Below are positions 19,401 through 29,360 of a stretch of DNA of 64,000 nt, piece after piece. The position numbers were made by a program, and so were the translations under genes. Each line of letters begins with the position of its first letter. Positions within the stretch are counted from its first letter, which is position 1. Source of the stretch: Closterium sp. NIES-65 (Eukaryota; Streptophyta; Zygnematophyceae; Desmidiales; Closteriaceae); assembly GCA_948144175.1 (NCBI GenBank), contig CANXME010000213.1, forward strand, positions 2,752,501 to 2,816,500, written 5' to 3'. A model generated the notes under the pieces. It saw only the letters and a program-made list of their open reading frames with translations. It made no database searches and was not told where the DNA came from.

Positions 19401-20624
19401 GCCTCCCCTGTTTGCACTTGTCGATGTGCTCGTCGTGTTCGTCCTCAGCCTGTTCCCAACACACACACTATGGTACTTCGTCCTTTCTCTGTTCCACAGC
19501 GTGTTGCCCTGCCGTCTCCCCTAGCGTCCTCTCCTCACAACGTTCCTGACCCTGAGTCCAACCTTGTTCGTGCTGCTAGTCCTACTCTTACGTATGGTCT
19601 AGCCACACTTGTCATTGACCCTGCTTTTGAGTCTGCTGCTACGTTTGCCTTAGTTACTGAGCTCGTTGACTTGGCTGTTGCATGTCGTCTCGACTACGTC
19701 ACGAGTCTTGCTACTGAGTCTGAGGCTAAATGTCCTCTGTCCGTCGAGGGTTAGTGTGTCCTTGGCATGGACGTCCTTAAGGATAGGCAGTGCGAGCTCG
19801 AGTGTCTTGCAGAAACTGTACCTAATCTCGCTGCCATGCTGCTTGCCCCAAAGGGAGACCCAGATGCACTAGACATCCTGACCCCGTGCTCTTACGCAGA
19901 GGTGATTACGGGTCCTTACTCCTCTAAGTGGCAGACAGCCATGGACACAATGATGGCATCCTGGAAGTCTACAGGCACTTTCGTCTACGCAGTTCCCCCA
20001 CCTGGGGCGAACATAGTCGATGACATGTGGATTTTCAGGGTGAAGCGGCCTGTCTTCATGGCGCGTTGCGTTGCACGAGGGTTCAGTCAGCGACAGGGGG
20101 TCGACTTCTTCCAGACCTTCTCCCCCACCCCGAGGATGACCACTCTTTGGGTGTTACTGCACGTTGCAGCACAGCGTGACTACGAGCTCCACTCGCTTGT
20201 CTTCAGCACAGCTTTCTTGCAGGGCAGCCTACACGAGGAGATCTGGCTGCGCCGCCCACCTGTCTTCACTGGGTCGTTTCCTAAGGGTACTCAGTGGAGC
20301 ATCTGGTGGCCAGTCTACGGTCCCCGCCAGGCGCCACGTGAGTGGCACGACACACTAAAGATGACGCTTGCGGCTCTTGGGTTTTCTTCTTCGACTGCTG
20401 ACCCGTCGTTGTTTCTGCGCACGGACCCTTCCCTGCCGCCGTTCTACATTCTTGTGTACGACGACGACTTGGATTTTCCCGTTTCTGACATAGAGGTAGT
20501 GGCCTTAGTGAAGGCGGAGCTGCAGGAGAGACACATTTTCACTGACCTGGGTGAGGTGCGCAGCTATCTTGGCTTGCAGATCACCCGGGACAAGGCATGG
20601 CGCACCATCAGTCTAACTCAGTGA
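19401..20624 (+). pseudogene. Cop-C reverse transcriptase
   Basis: Plus frames show ASPTLTYGLATLVIDPAFES, a TAG at 19753-19755, then SYAEVITGPYSSKWQ, GANIVDDMWIFRVKRP with a four-codon deletion (PPGS lost before VF), RGFSQRQGVDFFQTFSPTPRM, TAFLQGSLHEEIWLRRPP and QITRDKAWRTISLTQ. The catalytic YVDD box is YDDD (VYDDDLDFP), so the polymerase is doubtful. The frame ends at TGA 20622-20624, where relatives have a sense codon before HMVQQ. Confidence 0.88.
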
Positions 20625-21443
20625 CACATGGTGCAGCAGGTCCTTCAGCTCTTCGTCTTCCACAGTCCACAGTCCACTCCTCTGTCTACCGGCCAGTCGC
20701 TCTCAGCTCCACCTTCGGACGAGTCCGTAGAGCCAAGTGGTCCGTAGAGACGAGTCCAGAGCTTGTGGGCTGCCTCATGTACCTGAAAACCTGCACTCGA
20801 CCTGACCTCGCGTACCCTCTCAGCATCTTAGCACGCTACGTTGCGCTCGGGAGACACCAACCAGAGCACTGGCAAGCTGCTAAGAGGGTGATGTGTTACT
20901 TGTGCAGTACATCGGGCTATGGGGCTCATGCTTGAAGGACGGGGCCCAGTTGTACTTACTGGACACTCAAACGCTTCTTGGGCAGACGACCAGGCGACTC
21001 AGCGGTCGTCAGAGGGTTACACCTTTAGCTTTGGCTCCGGTTTGTTTTTTTGGAGGTCTACCCGCTCGTCTTCTGTTCTCAGCTCTAGTTGTGAGGCTCA
21101 GATCTATGCGGTGGCCATGGCTCCACAAGAGTTACACTGGTTGACCTGCCTGCTCAACGACTTGGGAGAGCGGCCTCGTTCTCCTCCAGCTCTGTACATC
21201 GATAACAAGGCCATGATTTCCCTGTGTCAGTACCACAAACTAGAGCACAGAACGAAGCATATCGCTCTGCGCTACTTCCTCGCACGAGAGTTGCAGCAGC
21301 ATGGTCAGCTTCGCCTTGCTTTTGTGGCCTCACGAGCCAACACTGCGGATATTTTTACCAAGGCACTTGTGTCTGGTGATCATCAGCGTTTCTGCACTGC
21401 TCTAGGCCTTGTGACTACTCTGCCTCACTTGCTTACTGCTTGA
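20625..21443 (+). pseudogene. Cop-C RT connection and RNase H
   Basis: After frameshifts between 20640 and 20930, one frame from 20919 to 21443 shows VVLTGHSNASWADD, SSCEAQIYAVAMA, YIDNKAMISLC, RTKHIALRYFLARELQQHG and NTADIFTKAL, ending in TGA. The first acidic residue is Asn (GHSNASW), as in Cop-B, and the CEAE Glu is CEAQ (Gln at the last position). RNase H is therefore likely dead. Confidence 0.88.
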
Positions 21444-21682
21444 CCTTGCCTTGTACTATGATCTATATATAAGTCTGCATGCTTATCTTTGCTAGGTGAA
21501 TAATCACTGTACTGCATATGCTCTTTATAACTCTACATGTGAACTGGCCTTGTGGCCATTTGCTTGTGCTCAGACTGTGTGGTGGCTTCGTGATCCACCC
21601 TAAGCTTTATTTTGTTTCTTCTTTTGACTTGTCTTGTGACCATTGCTTGCTTTGGCTATCCCTCACTTCGCTTATGGGGGTG
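21444..21682 (+). promoter_or_regulatory. Cop-C 3' UTR, hairpins and polypurine tract
   Basis: The conserved UTR block includes a perfect hairpin TGGCC-TTGT-GGCCA (21545-21558) and a weaker GTC-TTGT-GAC (21631-21640). TATGGGGGTG (21673-21682) precedes the LTR start TGGCAAAAGACATAT. Confidence 0.75.
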
Positions 21683-21725
21683 TGGCAAAAGACATATATC
21701 TAGACCTTTATGTAGGCTTTGTTGG
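21683..21725 (+). repeat. Cop-C 3' LTR, first part (rest at 28751-28842)
   Basis: Starts TGGCAAAAGACATATATC and reaches TGTAGGCTTTGTTGG, where GTTGG is the Cop-D target duplication. Continuation at 28751 (GACTAGCTTTAGGGGGTACA ... TTTTACTTGTACC) supplies the rest of the LTR core. The far end near 28842 is approximate. Confidence 0.75.
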
Positions 21726-21852
21726 TGTCAAACATTATATATGTTCTGCTTGTTTAGGCTATAGTGGGTTAGCCTATAGGGGGTACACTAGGGTTAGGTA
21801 CTTGTACTGTTTTCACTATTAGTTCATTCATTCCTTTTCATTCATTTCAACA
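21726..21852 (+). repeat. Cop-D 5' LTR (127 bp)
   Basis: Starts TGTCAAACATTATATATGTT and ends CATTTCAACA. It contains the shared core GGCTATAGTGGGTTAGCC ... GGGGGTACA ... CTTGTAC, with a TATATAT near its start. Confidence 0.95.
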
Positions 21853-22440
21853 TGGTATAGAGCAGGTCCTTCCTAGGACCGATTTTTTTTAGGGCCCACC
21901 ACTACCTACCTACGTACCTGCGCCCTAGGGCGCCTCGGTTTTCACGGCCCTCTAAGGCCCCGCGACCCGCGACCCGCCCCTTAACGACTCGCGAACCGCC
22001 CCTTAAGGCCCCCCTGGGCCCACGCTCTCGCCCCTTTACGGCCCCGCGCTCGCCCCTAGAGGCCCCGAACGGCCCACGCGCTCGCCCCTAGCGCCCCCTG
22101 TCGGCCCCGCGATCGCCCCTAACGGCCCTGTCGTCCCCGCGCTCACCTCCCTAGAGGCCTCGAGAGGCCCCTTTACGGCCCCGCGCTCACCTCCCTAGAG
22201 GCCCCGAACGGCCCCGTCGGCCCCGCGCTCACCGCCCCTAGAGGCCCCGACCGGCCTGTGACCGCCACAGCCCAGGACCGAACCGAGCCGCCGAGGACCG
22301 AACCGAGCTGCGCGACCCGAGCCGAGCCGCGCGACCCCAAACCGAACCGCGCCACCCCACCCAAGCCGCGCCGCCCTACCTAAACCAAGCCGCCCTACCT
22401 ACTTCATCCTCCTACTCCTACTGCAGCTCCTACTGCTCCT
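21853..22440 (+). promoter_or_regulatory. Cop-D PBS, hairpin and leader
   Basis: PBS TGGTATAGAGC (21853-21863) is the Met-tRNA complement lacking one C. The hairpin GGTCCT-TCCT-AGGACC (21865-21880) has a stem unrelated in sequence to those of Cop-A, B and I but is identically placed. GGGCCCACC follows at 21892-21900. The remaining leader is C-rich with CGCGCTCGCCCCT-like repeats (21990-22240). No gene is seen. Confidence 0.8.
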
Positions 22441-23700
22441 ATACCTAGCCCACAGGTGCTAGTTTTCGATGCTGAGGGCCGCCCAGTGAAGTTCGACACC
22501 TGGCTAGACGACCTGCACCTCTATCTACAGCTCACAGCAAAGGACGACATCTCACTGTACGACCACGCCCTAGGCCATATCACTGCCCCTGTTGCTACTA
22601 CTGACGGCACTGCCCGCTCCCAGTGGCAGACTCGTGATGCCCACGCTCGCTTCGCCATTCGCAACTCCCTGCCGATAGACGAGCGCGAGCATTTTGGCCA
22701 GCACAAGACTGCACAGGCACTGTACACAGCTGTCGTTGCTCGCTACTCCTCACCTGCCTTTGCCACGCTAGGCCGTCTCTCCCTCCCCTACCTATTTCTC
22801 GACCTGGCCTCGTTCCACACAGTTGCTGACCTCATCACGCACCTCCGAACTAGTGAGGCCCGCTTCCGTGCCGCCATGCCTGATGAGTTCCTTGCCACGC
22901 ACCCCCCCCCACTCTGGCTCACTCTCTACTACCTAGTCACCCGCCTCCCTGACACTCTGCGTGCTGACAGGGATCACTTCCTAGCTCGCTGCCCCATTGA
23001 GCTCACCATTGCCCTCCTCGAGAAGGAAGTGCTTGAAGCTGAGGCTAGCATAGTCGCTATAGGTGCCTCTCGTGGCGACCCCCGTACCCCGTTCTTTGAG
23101 GGGTGTTCTCCTTCCCCCCTTCTTCCCTCTGTCGCCTCTGCTGCTGCTGTCGACCTCCTTGGTGTTGAGAAGGTCAAAACTGCGTCTGCTTTGAGCAAGC
23201 GCCGCAGCGGCAAGGGCAAAGGGGGCAAGGGAGGAGGTGGTGACGGCGGGGGAGGTGGTGGTGGGGGTGGTGGCGGCGGTTGGGGTGGTGGTGGGACTGG
23301 TGGGGCTAGTGGTAGCGGTGGGGGTGGTGGCGGCAGCGGCGGGGGAGGTGGCAGGGGCGGAGGCGGTGGAGGGGGTGGCGGTGGACGCGGCGGTGGCAGG
23401 GGTTGGGGTGGTCAAGGAGGTGGCGGCGGCGGTGGTGGTCGTGGAGGCGCTGGCGGTGGCCAGGGCCAGCAGCACACTCCGTCGTCCCAAGAGGTCTGTG
23501 AGTGGTACTCACAGCACGGGGGGGGGGGGGGGGGGGGGGGGGTGGCTTTAGCTGCACGTACGTCATTCGGACGGGTGACCGCACTGGTCAGCCGTGTGGG
23601 GGATCGCACGCCACACAGCGCTGCTTCGCTCGTCTCAACGATGCTTGGCGTGTTCAGTTCCCTCAGGCCAGTGAGCTGCCCCGCTGGGTTGATCTCCTAA
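22441..23700 (+). pseudogene. Cop-D Gag N-terminal part, start codon lost
   Basis: At the position of the gag ATG in relatives, the sequence is ATA (22441-22443), followed by PSPQVLVFDAEGRPVKFDTWLDDLHLYLQ. An alternative GTG at 22456 is unlikely to serve. The core (HKTAQALYTAVVARYSS, ITHLRTSEARFRAAMPDEF, GASRGDPRTPFFEGC) is followed by GKGKGGKGGGG and a poly-Gly tract (about 23218-23460), then EVCEWY. A run of 25 G at 23518-23542 shifts the frame, and the original frame ends at 23700 without meaning. Confidence 0.9.
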
Positions 23701-24989
23701 GGAAGGGGATTGATATCTATGCTCTAGACTTTGATGCTATTCTATCTACTATGTATGTGATGTCTACTAGCGGCGAGGGTGCTGAGTACCTGTGTGTGCC
23801 GCCCGACCCGGGCATTAGGTCTAGAGCGTCTGCCGCTCCAGGTACTCGCGTGCCTGCTACCCCAGGTGCTGGTGAGGCCATTACTCTAGGTGCTTTTGCG
23901 TCTGCCCCCCCTGATACTGAGTCGACTGCAGCACTACACACCTTCACACTGGACTCAGGTGCTTCTCGCTGCTTCTTTCGTGACCGCACAGCCCTTGAGC
24001 AGCTTGCTCGGCCAGTTGCTGTCTCCCTTGCTGACCCCTCTGGGGGTCTGGTCATTGCGACCTCCTCCACTTTCCTTCCGTGTCCTGCGGTCCCGTCAGG
24101 CACACTGTCAGGTCTCCACCTCCCCTCGTTCTCTACGAAGCTGGGGGCAGGATGCGCGCTCCAGGACGGGGGTGTCCACCAGTTCACCCCTACCTACGAG
24201 CGCGTGACACACTGTACGTGTGCTCGTACGGGCCGTCACTTGGCTACCTTCACTCGGCAGCCGGGGTCGGACCTATACACACTGACCACTGAGTCCCCTC
24301 AGGTCGCTGCGTCTGCGTCCACGTCCGGCCAGTTGTCGCCCCCCTGCTCGTGTCGCTCTCTGGCACACAAGACTGTCCTCTGGCACCACCGCCTTGGTCA
24401 CCAGTCTGTGCAGCGGCTTCGTGCCATGCACTCCCGGTACCTTGTCTCTGGCCTTCCTAGGGTCCTTCCTCCCCTCCCTCCCTCACCTGCTCCTCCCTGT
24501 CTTCCCTGTGTCGAGGGGCAGCAGTGCGCCGCTCCTCACTCCTCGTTTCCCCCGACAACTGCTCCCTTGTAAACGCTCCACATGGATGTGTGGGGCCCAG
24601 CCCGTGTCCGTGGTCAGGGTCAAGAGAGGTACTTCCTGATAGTTGTTGACGACTACTCGCGCTACACCACGGTCTTCCCCTTGCACACCAAGGGTGAGGT
24701 CCCTGATGTCTTGATCCCTTGGATCCGCAGAGCTCGTCTCCAGCTCAGCGAGCGTTTCCACTCGGACTTTTCTGTCCTGCGCTTGCACTCTGACAGAGGT
24801 GGTGAGTTCTCCTCCGACCTCCTGGCAGCCTACTCTGCTGAGCACGACATTGAGCGGTCGTTCACGCTTCCGGCCGCACCACAGCAGAATGGGGTTGCGG
24901 AGCGCCGCATTGGCCTGGTCATGGAGGTCGCCCGTACCTCCTTGATCCATGCGGCTGCCCCCCACTTTCTGTGGCCGTTTACGGTCTAG
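23543..24989 (+). pseudogene. Cop-D Gag C-terminus, protease, pre-integrase and integrase
   Basis: The frame after the G run carries the intact Cys/His cluster (CTYVIRTGDRTGQPCGGSHATQRC), protease with LDSGAS, zinc region (LWHHRLGHQS ... CLPCVEGQQ) and integrase (HMDVWGP, YFLIVVDDYSRYTTVF, RLHSDRGGEFSS, PQQNGVAERRIG). All three DDE residues are present. TAA at 24570-24572 splits the frame two codons before TLHMDVWG, and TAG at 24987-24989 ends it after FLWPFTV. The enzyme residues are intact, so nonsense changes rather than active-site loss silence it. Confidence 0.93.
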
Positions 24990-26171
24990 TACACTGCGCA
25001 CCAGCTCAACCTTTGGCCCCGTGTCTCCTTGCCGGAGACCTCGCCCACACTGCTGTGGACGGGGGAGGTTGGCGATGCGTCGCGTTTCCGGGTCTAGGGA
25101 TCTCGAGCTTTTGTCCGCGACACGTCTTCGGACAAGCTCTCCTCCCGTGCTGTTCCCTGCGTCTTCCTCAGCTTTGTCCCGGACGCACCTGGTTGGCAGT
25201 TTTACCACGCCACCTCGCGCCAAGTCTTGCCCTCTCAGGACGTCACTTTTGACGAGTCCGTCCCCTACTACCGCCTCTTCCCCTACCGCAGTGCCCCGCT
25301 CCCCCCCCCGCCTCTTTTCCTCGCGCTAGGTGCTGCTGTCGTAGACCCCCTCCCCCCTCAGGGTGCCGCTCCCTCAGGTGTGTCTCAGGTAGACCCGGTC
25401 GAGCCTGTTGAGGTAGCTGTCGACTCTTGTCCTGCTGCGGGTGCAGAGCCTGAGGGTACTGAGCCTGGGGGTGCTGAGCCTGGGGGTGCGGAGCCTGGTG
25501 GTGCTGAGCCTGGGGGTGCGGAGCTTGGGGGTACAGAGCCTAGGGGTGCTGAGCCTGTAGGTGCTGAGCTTGGAGGTACTGAGCTGCAGAGTCCGGAGTC
25601 TGGGGGTTCTGAGTCTGGAGGTGCTGAGCCTCGTAGTCCTACACCTGGAGGAGCCCTCTCCTCGGAGCAGCTGCGTGAGTGGTACTTACAGTACTGCAGC
25701 CTCAAGAGAGGTACCTCTGGAGCCAGGCGTACTACTGGGACTGCTGCTAGTGCTTCTCCTCCTAGTCGGGAGCTCCCCTCCCGTGAGCGGATCCGTGAGT
25801 GGTACGAGCGGCGCTGCACTCTTCGGAGTGATGCGCCTCGTGTCGCGGACCCCGCTGCTGCAAGTGCTGAGGACCCGGGCGTTGGAGCTACGGCTGGTGC
25901 TGAGGACCCGGACGCTTGTGCTGCTGCTGGTGCTGAGGACCCAGCGTTGGAGCTGCGGCTGGTGCTGAGGACTCGGACGTTGGTGCTGCTGCTGGTGCTG
26001 CGGACCCGGGCGTTGGGGCTGCGGCTGGTGCTGAGGACCCGGGAGTTGGAGCTGCTGCTGTTGCTGAGGACCCTGGTTCTGGAGTCACTGCACGGTCGCG
26101 GCCGTACTTCGTTTCGCTCCTTCAGCAGGTTCTTGGTCAGCTCCCTCCTCCTTGTCCTCCTCCCTCCTTAG
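24990..26171 (+). pseudogene. Cop-D integrase C-terminus and linker
   Basis: The frame continues as AHQLNLWPRVSLPETSPTLLWTGEVGDAS, then TAG (25095-25097) replaces the Trp codon of FRVWGS, and QDVTFDESVPYYRLFPYR follows. A linker with GGAEPGGAEPGG repeats comes next (15-bp units, 25440-25570), then two (E/R)(Q/R)(L/I)REWY modules at about 25660-25690 and 25780-25810 and an Ala/Glu/Asp-rich part (26,000). Integrase C-terminal DNA binding is expected in the first third. The linker role is unknown. Confidence 0.8.
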
Positions 26172-27300
26172 GGTGTCCTCCGTCTGTCCAGCTGCAGTCG
26201 CAGCTACCGTTTGCCTCCTCTCTCCTTGGTCCTACTCCTTACACTTGTCCGAGTGGAGGTCTTACTGAGCGTCGTGAGCCTGAGTCCCGTCCTGCGTCGC
26301 CTGCGTCTTGTCGTGCGTCGCCTGTCCGTGCAGCTCTCACTGGTAGTCGTGTCCCGCATCACCTTCTTCCTGCTGTCCCAAGCACTCACCGGATGGCGCT
26401 TCGTCCCTCCACTGCTCCACAGCGTGTCCCACTGCCATCTCCTCCTGAATCCTCTCTTCCTGCTCTTTCTGACCCGGGGTCAGACTCCCTTCGTGCTGCC
26501 TGTCCTACTGTCATGCGTCTCCTGGCTACTGTTGTCACTGACCCTTCCTTTGAGTCCGCTGCTGCGTCTGCCTTAGTTGCTGAGCTTGTTGACTTTGCTG
26601 CCACCGGTCGTCTAGACTACGCCGCTAGCCTAGTTGCCGAGTCTGAGTCTGTCTGTCCTCCGTCCGCCGGGGGTGAGTGTGCTCTTGGCACTGACGTCCT
26701 TGAGGACAAGCAGGAGGAGTTTGAGTGCTTTGCTGCCGCTTTGCCCCATCTCGTGTCCATGCTTGTTGCCCCTGAGGGAGGCCCGGATGCACCAGACATC
26801 CTGACCCCACGCTCTTACGCAGAGGCGATGACCGGTCCCTACTCCTCTCAGTGGTAGTCAGCCATGGACACAGAGATGGCTTCGTGGAAGTCCACAGGCA
26901 CCTACGTTGACGAGGTTCCCCCGCATGAGGCGAACATCGTCAGTGGCATGTGGATTTTCAGGGTGAAGCGGCCGCCGGGAACTCCGCCTGTCTTCAAGGC
27001 GCGTTACGTTGCACGAGGCTTGAGTCAGCGAGAGGGAGTTGACTTCTTCCAGACCTTCTCCCCGACCTCAAAGATGACCACTCTTTGGAATCTGCTGCAC
27101 GTCGCCGCTCAGAGTGACTACGAGCTCCACTCTCTTGACTTAGCACTGCTTTTTTGTAGGGCCGCCTGCACGAGGAGATCTGGCTGCGCCGCCCACCTGG
27201 CTTCACTAGGTCGTTCCCTCTAGGTACCCAGTGAAGCCTTTGACAGCCAGTCTACGGTCTCCGCCAGGCGCCACGTGAGTGGCACGACACACTGAGGACT
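26172..27300 (+). pseudogene. Cop-D RT N-terminal half
   Basis: The frame 26393-26857 gives SDSLRAACPTVMRLLATVVTDPSFES, GECALGTDVLEDKQ and SYAEAMTGPYSSQW followed by TAG (26855-26857) in place of a Gln codon. It then resumes with SAMDTEMASWKSTGTYVDEVPP, WIFRVKRPPGTPPVFKARYVARGLSQREGVDFFQTFSP and LHSLDLA, where a deletion in the FSTAFLQ block shifts the frame. This is copia RT fingers and palm. Confidence 0.88.
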
Positions 27301-28377
27301 ACACTTGCGGCTCTTGGGTTCGCGCCTTCTACTGCTGACCCGTCGCTGTTTCTACGCACCGACGCCTCACTACCGCCGTTCTACATCCTTGTGTACGATG
27401 CCGACTTGGTCTTTGCCACTGCTGACACTACGGCACTCGCCCACGTGAAGTTGGAGCTGCAGAAGAGACACACGTGCACAGACCTGGGTGAACTGACAAG
27501 CTATCTTGGCTTGCGGATCACCCGGGACAGAGCACGCCGCACCATCATCTTGACTCAGTCACACATGGTGCAGCAGGTCCTTCAGCGCTTCCGCTTCACG
27601 TACTCCTCGCCTCAGCCCACTCATCTGCCTACCGGTCACTCGCTCTCAGCTCTGCCTTTGGATGAGTCCGTAGAGCCAAGTGGCCTGTATCCAGAGCTTG
27701 TGGGTTGCCTCATGTACCTGATGACCTGCACTCGACCGGACCTTGCATACCCTCTTAGCATTCTTGCATGCTATGTCGCTCCTAGCCGTCACCGGAAGGA
27801 GCACATGGATGCGGCTAAGAGGGTGTTGCGCTACTTGTGCAGTACGTCGGGCATGGGGCTAGTGCTTGGAGGGCGAGTCCCAGTTGTTCTCACTGGGCAC
27901 TCAGACGCTTCTTGGGCAGACGACCAGGCTACTCAGCGGTCGTCTTAGGGTTACACCTTCACTCTTAGCTCTGGTTCAATTTTCTGGCGTTCTACTCGCT
28001 CTTCTTCTGTTCTCAGCTCCAGTTGTGAGGGTGAGATCTACGCGACAGCTATGGTGGCCCAGGAGCTACGCTGGCTCACCTACTTGCTGACCGGCCTTGG
28101 AGAGCGGCCTCGTTCTCCTCCAGTGCTGTACGTCGACAACAAGGCAGCCATTGCCTTGTGTGAGGAGCACAGACTGGAGCACAGAACGAAGCACATTGCT
28201 CTGCGCTACTTCCTTGCTCGAGAGCTGCAGCAGCGTGGTCAGCTTCGTCTGCGTTACGTGGCCTTTGAGGCCAACACTGCTGATGTGTTCACCAAGGCGC
28301 TTCAGCCTTGTAACCATCAGTGCTTTTGCACTCTTCTAGGCCTTGTGCCTATTGGACCTCACTTGCTTACTTCTTGA
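27301..28377 (+). pseudogene. Cop-D RT C-terminal half and RNase H
   Basis: The frame around 27391-27948 has the RT catalytic box as YDAD (VYDADLVFAT) instead of YVDD, then QITRD-type (LRITRDRARRTIILTQSHMVQQVLQRF) and CTRPDLAYPLSIL blocks and GHSDASWADDQATQRSS, ending at TAG 27946-27948 where relatives have CAG. RNase H continues (SSCEGEIYATAM, YVDNKAAIALC, RTKHIALRYFLARELQQRG, NTADVFTKAL) to TGA at 28375-28377. CEGE replaces CEAE. Confidence 0.9.
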
Positions 28378-28613
28378 GTTTGTTTGTACTGTGATCTCTA
28401 TATATACATATACCTGCATGTTTACTCTTGCTAGGTTGTAATCATTGTACCTCTTGTTCTATTCTAAACCTGCATGTGAACTGGTCTTGTGACCACTTGC
28501 TTGTGCTCGGAATTTGTGTGGTATCCTTGAGATCCACCCTGAGCTTGTTTTGCCTTGCTTTGCCTTGACTGGTCTTGTGACCCCCAGTTCTCCCCACTTC
28601 GCCTATGGGGGTG
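28378..28613 (+). promoter_or_regulatory. Cop-D 3' UTR with compensated hairpin and polypurine tract
   Basis: The first hairpin is TGGTC-TTGT-GACCA (28492-28505). Compared with TGGCC-TTGT-GGCCA in Cop-C, both sides of one base pair changed together. The second is GGTC-TTGT-GACC (28571-28582). TATGGGGGTG (28604-28613) precedes the LTR. Confidence 0.75.
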
Positions 28614-28745
28614 TATCAAACATTATATATGTTCTGCTTGTTTAGGCTACAGTGGGTTAGCCTATAGGGGGTACACAATTCTAGGGTTAGGTACTTGTAC
28701 TGTTTTCACTGTTAGTTCATTTATTCCTGTTCATTCATTTCAACA
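28614..28745 (+). repeat. Cop-D 3' LTR (132 bp)
   Basis: Starts TATCAAACATTATATATG (the terminal TG has become TA) and ends TTCAACA. GTTGG follows at 28746-28750. It carries a 5-bp insertion relative to the 5' LTR near 28676. Confidence 0.92.
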
Positions 28746-28750
28746 GTTGG

Positions 28751-28842
28751 GACTAGCTTTAGGGGGTACATAAAATTGCTCGACACTTTTACTTGTACCA
28801 CCCTCCTCGAATAAATCATCATCATAGTCTATCTTCCTAACA
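28751..28842 (+). repeat. Cop-C 3' LTR, second part
   Basis: GACTAGCTTTAGGGGGTACA and TTTTACTTGTACC match the second half of the shared LTR core. The end at CTTCCTAACA (28842) is uncertain because no other Cop-C LTR is present. The 80 bases to 28922 show no feature. Confidence 0.55.
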
Positions 28843-28922
28843 CACAACTGCATGCCCTCGAATGCATCTATAACTTCATGCTCATCGTGTTGACATATAT
28901 GTGTACGCCCATGTATATAAAC

Positions 28923-29355
28923 TGTCACGAATAGTTCAATTAAGTATTTCTATGCATTATTGCCATTAGCAAGAGTGAAAAAATCAGAACAGAAAACGAA
29001 GACGAATGGTCGAAGCGACGCGCACGGTTAAGAAGCATCTAGACCGTCAGAGCAAACACCATTGGCCTACTACATGAGCAAGGAATTTGGCGGGAACAGT
29101 ATTCGTAACTGTACGCACCGCACGGTTGGGTCTAGATCTTAATAAGGGAATGTACCCCTTAGAGTACATGGCTAGACTATGACCTTTCGTTATCCCCTGA
29201 ATTCTTATACAAACTGTTGTACTTGCACATTTCAATTTATCTTAGTCATTTATAAATCCACTCGTATCTGAGGTCAATTTATTCCGCTGCAACACTCTAA
29301 TCCTACGAACCTTTCTGAGGTGATCTTTGACATAATCTACCTTTTGATCGCAACA
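28923..29355 (+). repeat. Solo LTR (433 bp) with perfect TSD
   Basis: Begins TGTCACGAATAG and ends GATCGCAACA, flanked on both sides by TAAAC (28918-28922 and 29356-29360). It is clearly related to the LTRs at 55686-56109 and 56169-56611: shared blocks include the pattern CGCACGGTT, GGAATGTACC..., GAGTACATGGCTAG and ACCTTTC(T/C)GAGGTGATC. No internal sequence is present, so it is a recombination product of a complete element. Strand is given by similarity to the Cop-K 3' LTR. Confidence 0.9.
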
Positions 29356-29360
29356 TAAAC

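Larger units (their letters stand above)
17386..21725 (+). mobile_element. Cop-C: 5'-truncated copia element, 3' LTR split by Cop-D
   Basis: Plus-strand order is pre-integrase, integrase, linker, RT, RNase H, 3' UTR, polypurine tract and the first 43 bases of the 3' LTR (21683-21725). The LTR continues at 28751 after Cop-D. LTR, PBS, gag and protease on the 5' side are missing, and the left edge abuts the truncated Gyp1 RT. Frameshifts and stops are frequent, so it is older than Cop-D. Confidence 0.88.
21726..28745 (+). mobile_element. Cop-D: complete but mutated copia element
   Basis: The LTRs 21726-21852 and 28614-28745 differ by about 5 substitutions and one 5-bp indel. The TSD GTTGG is perfect (21721-21725, 28746-28750). 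Length is 7,020 bp. Order is PBS, leader, gag, protease, integrase, linker, RT, RNase H, polypurine tract. Lesions include gag start ATG to ATA, a 25-G run with frameshift, at least five nonsense codons, and RT YVDD changed to YDAD. It is inserted in the 3' LTR of Cop-C. Confidence 0.96.

Noticed and set aside
21683..21852. 21683-21852 as one LTR
   Set aside because: The perfect GTTGG TSD at 21721 and 28746 shows two LTRs: the first part of Cop-C and the complete Cop-D 5' LTR.
28612..28745. Cop-D 3' LTR starting at TGTATC (28612)
   Set aside because: The polypurine tract in all relatives ends GGGGGTG, so the LTR starts at 28614 with the terminal TG mutated to TA. This also removes a 2-bp indel.
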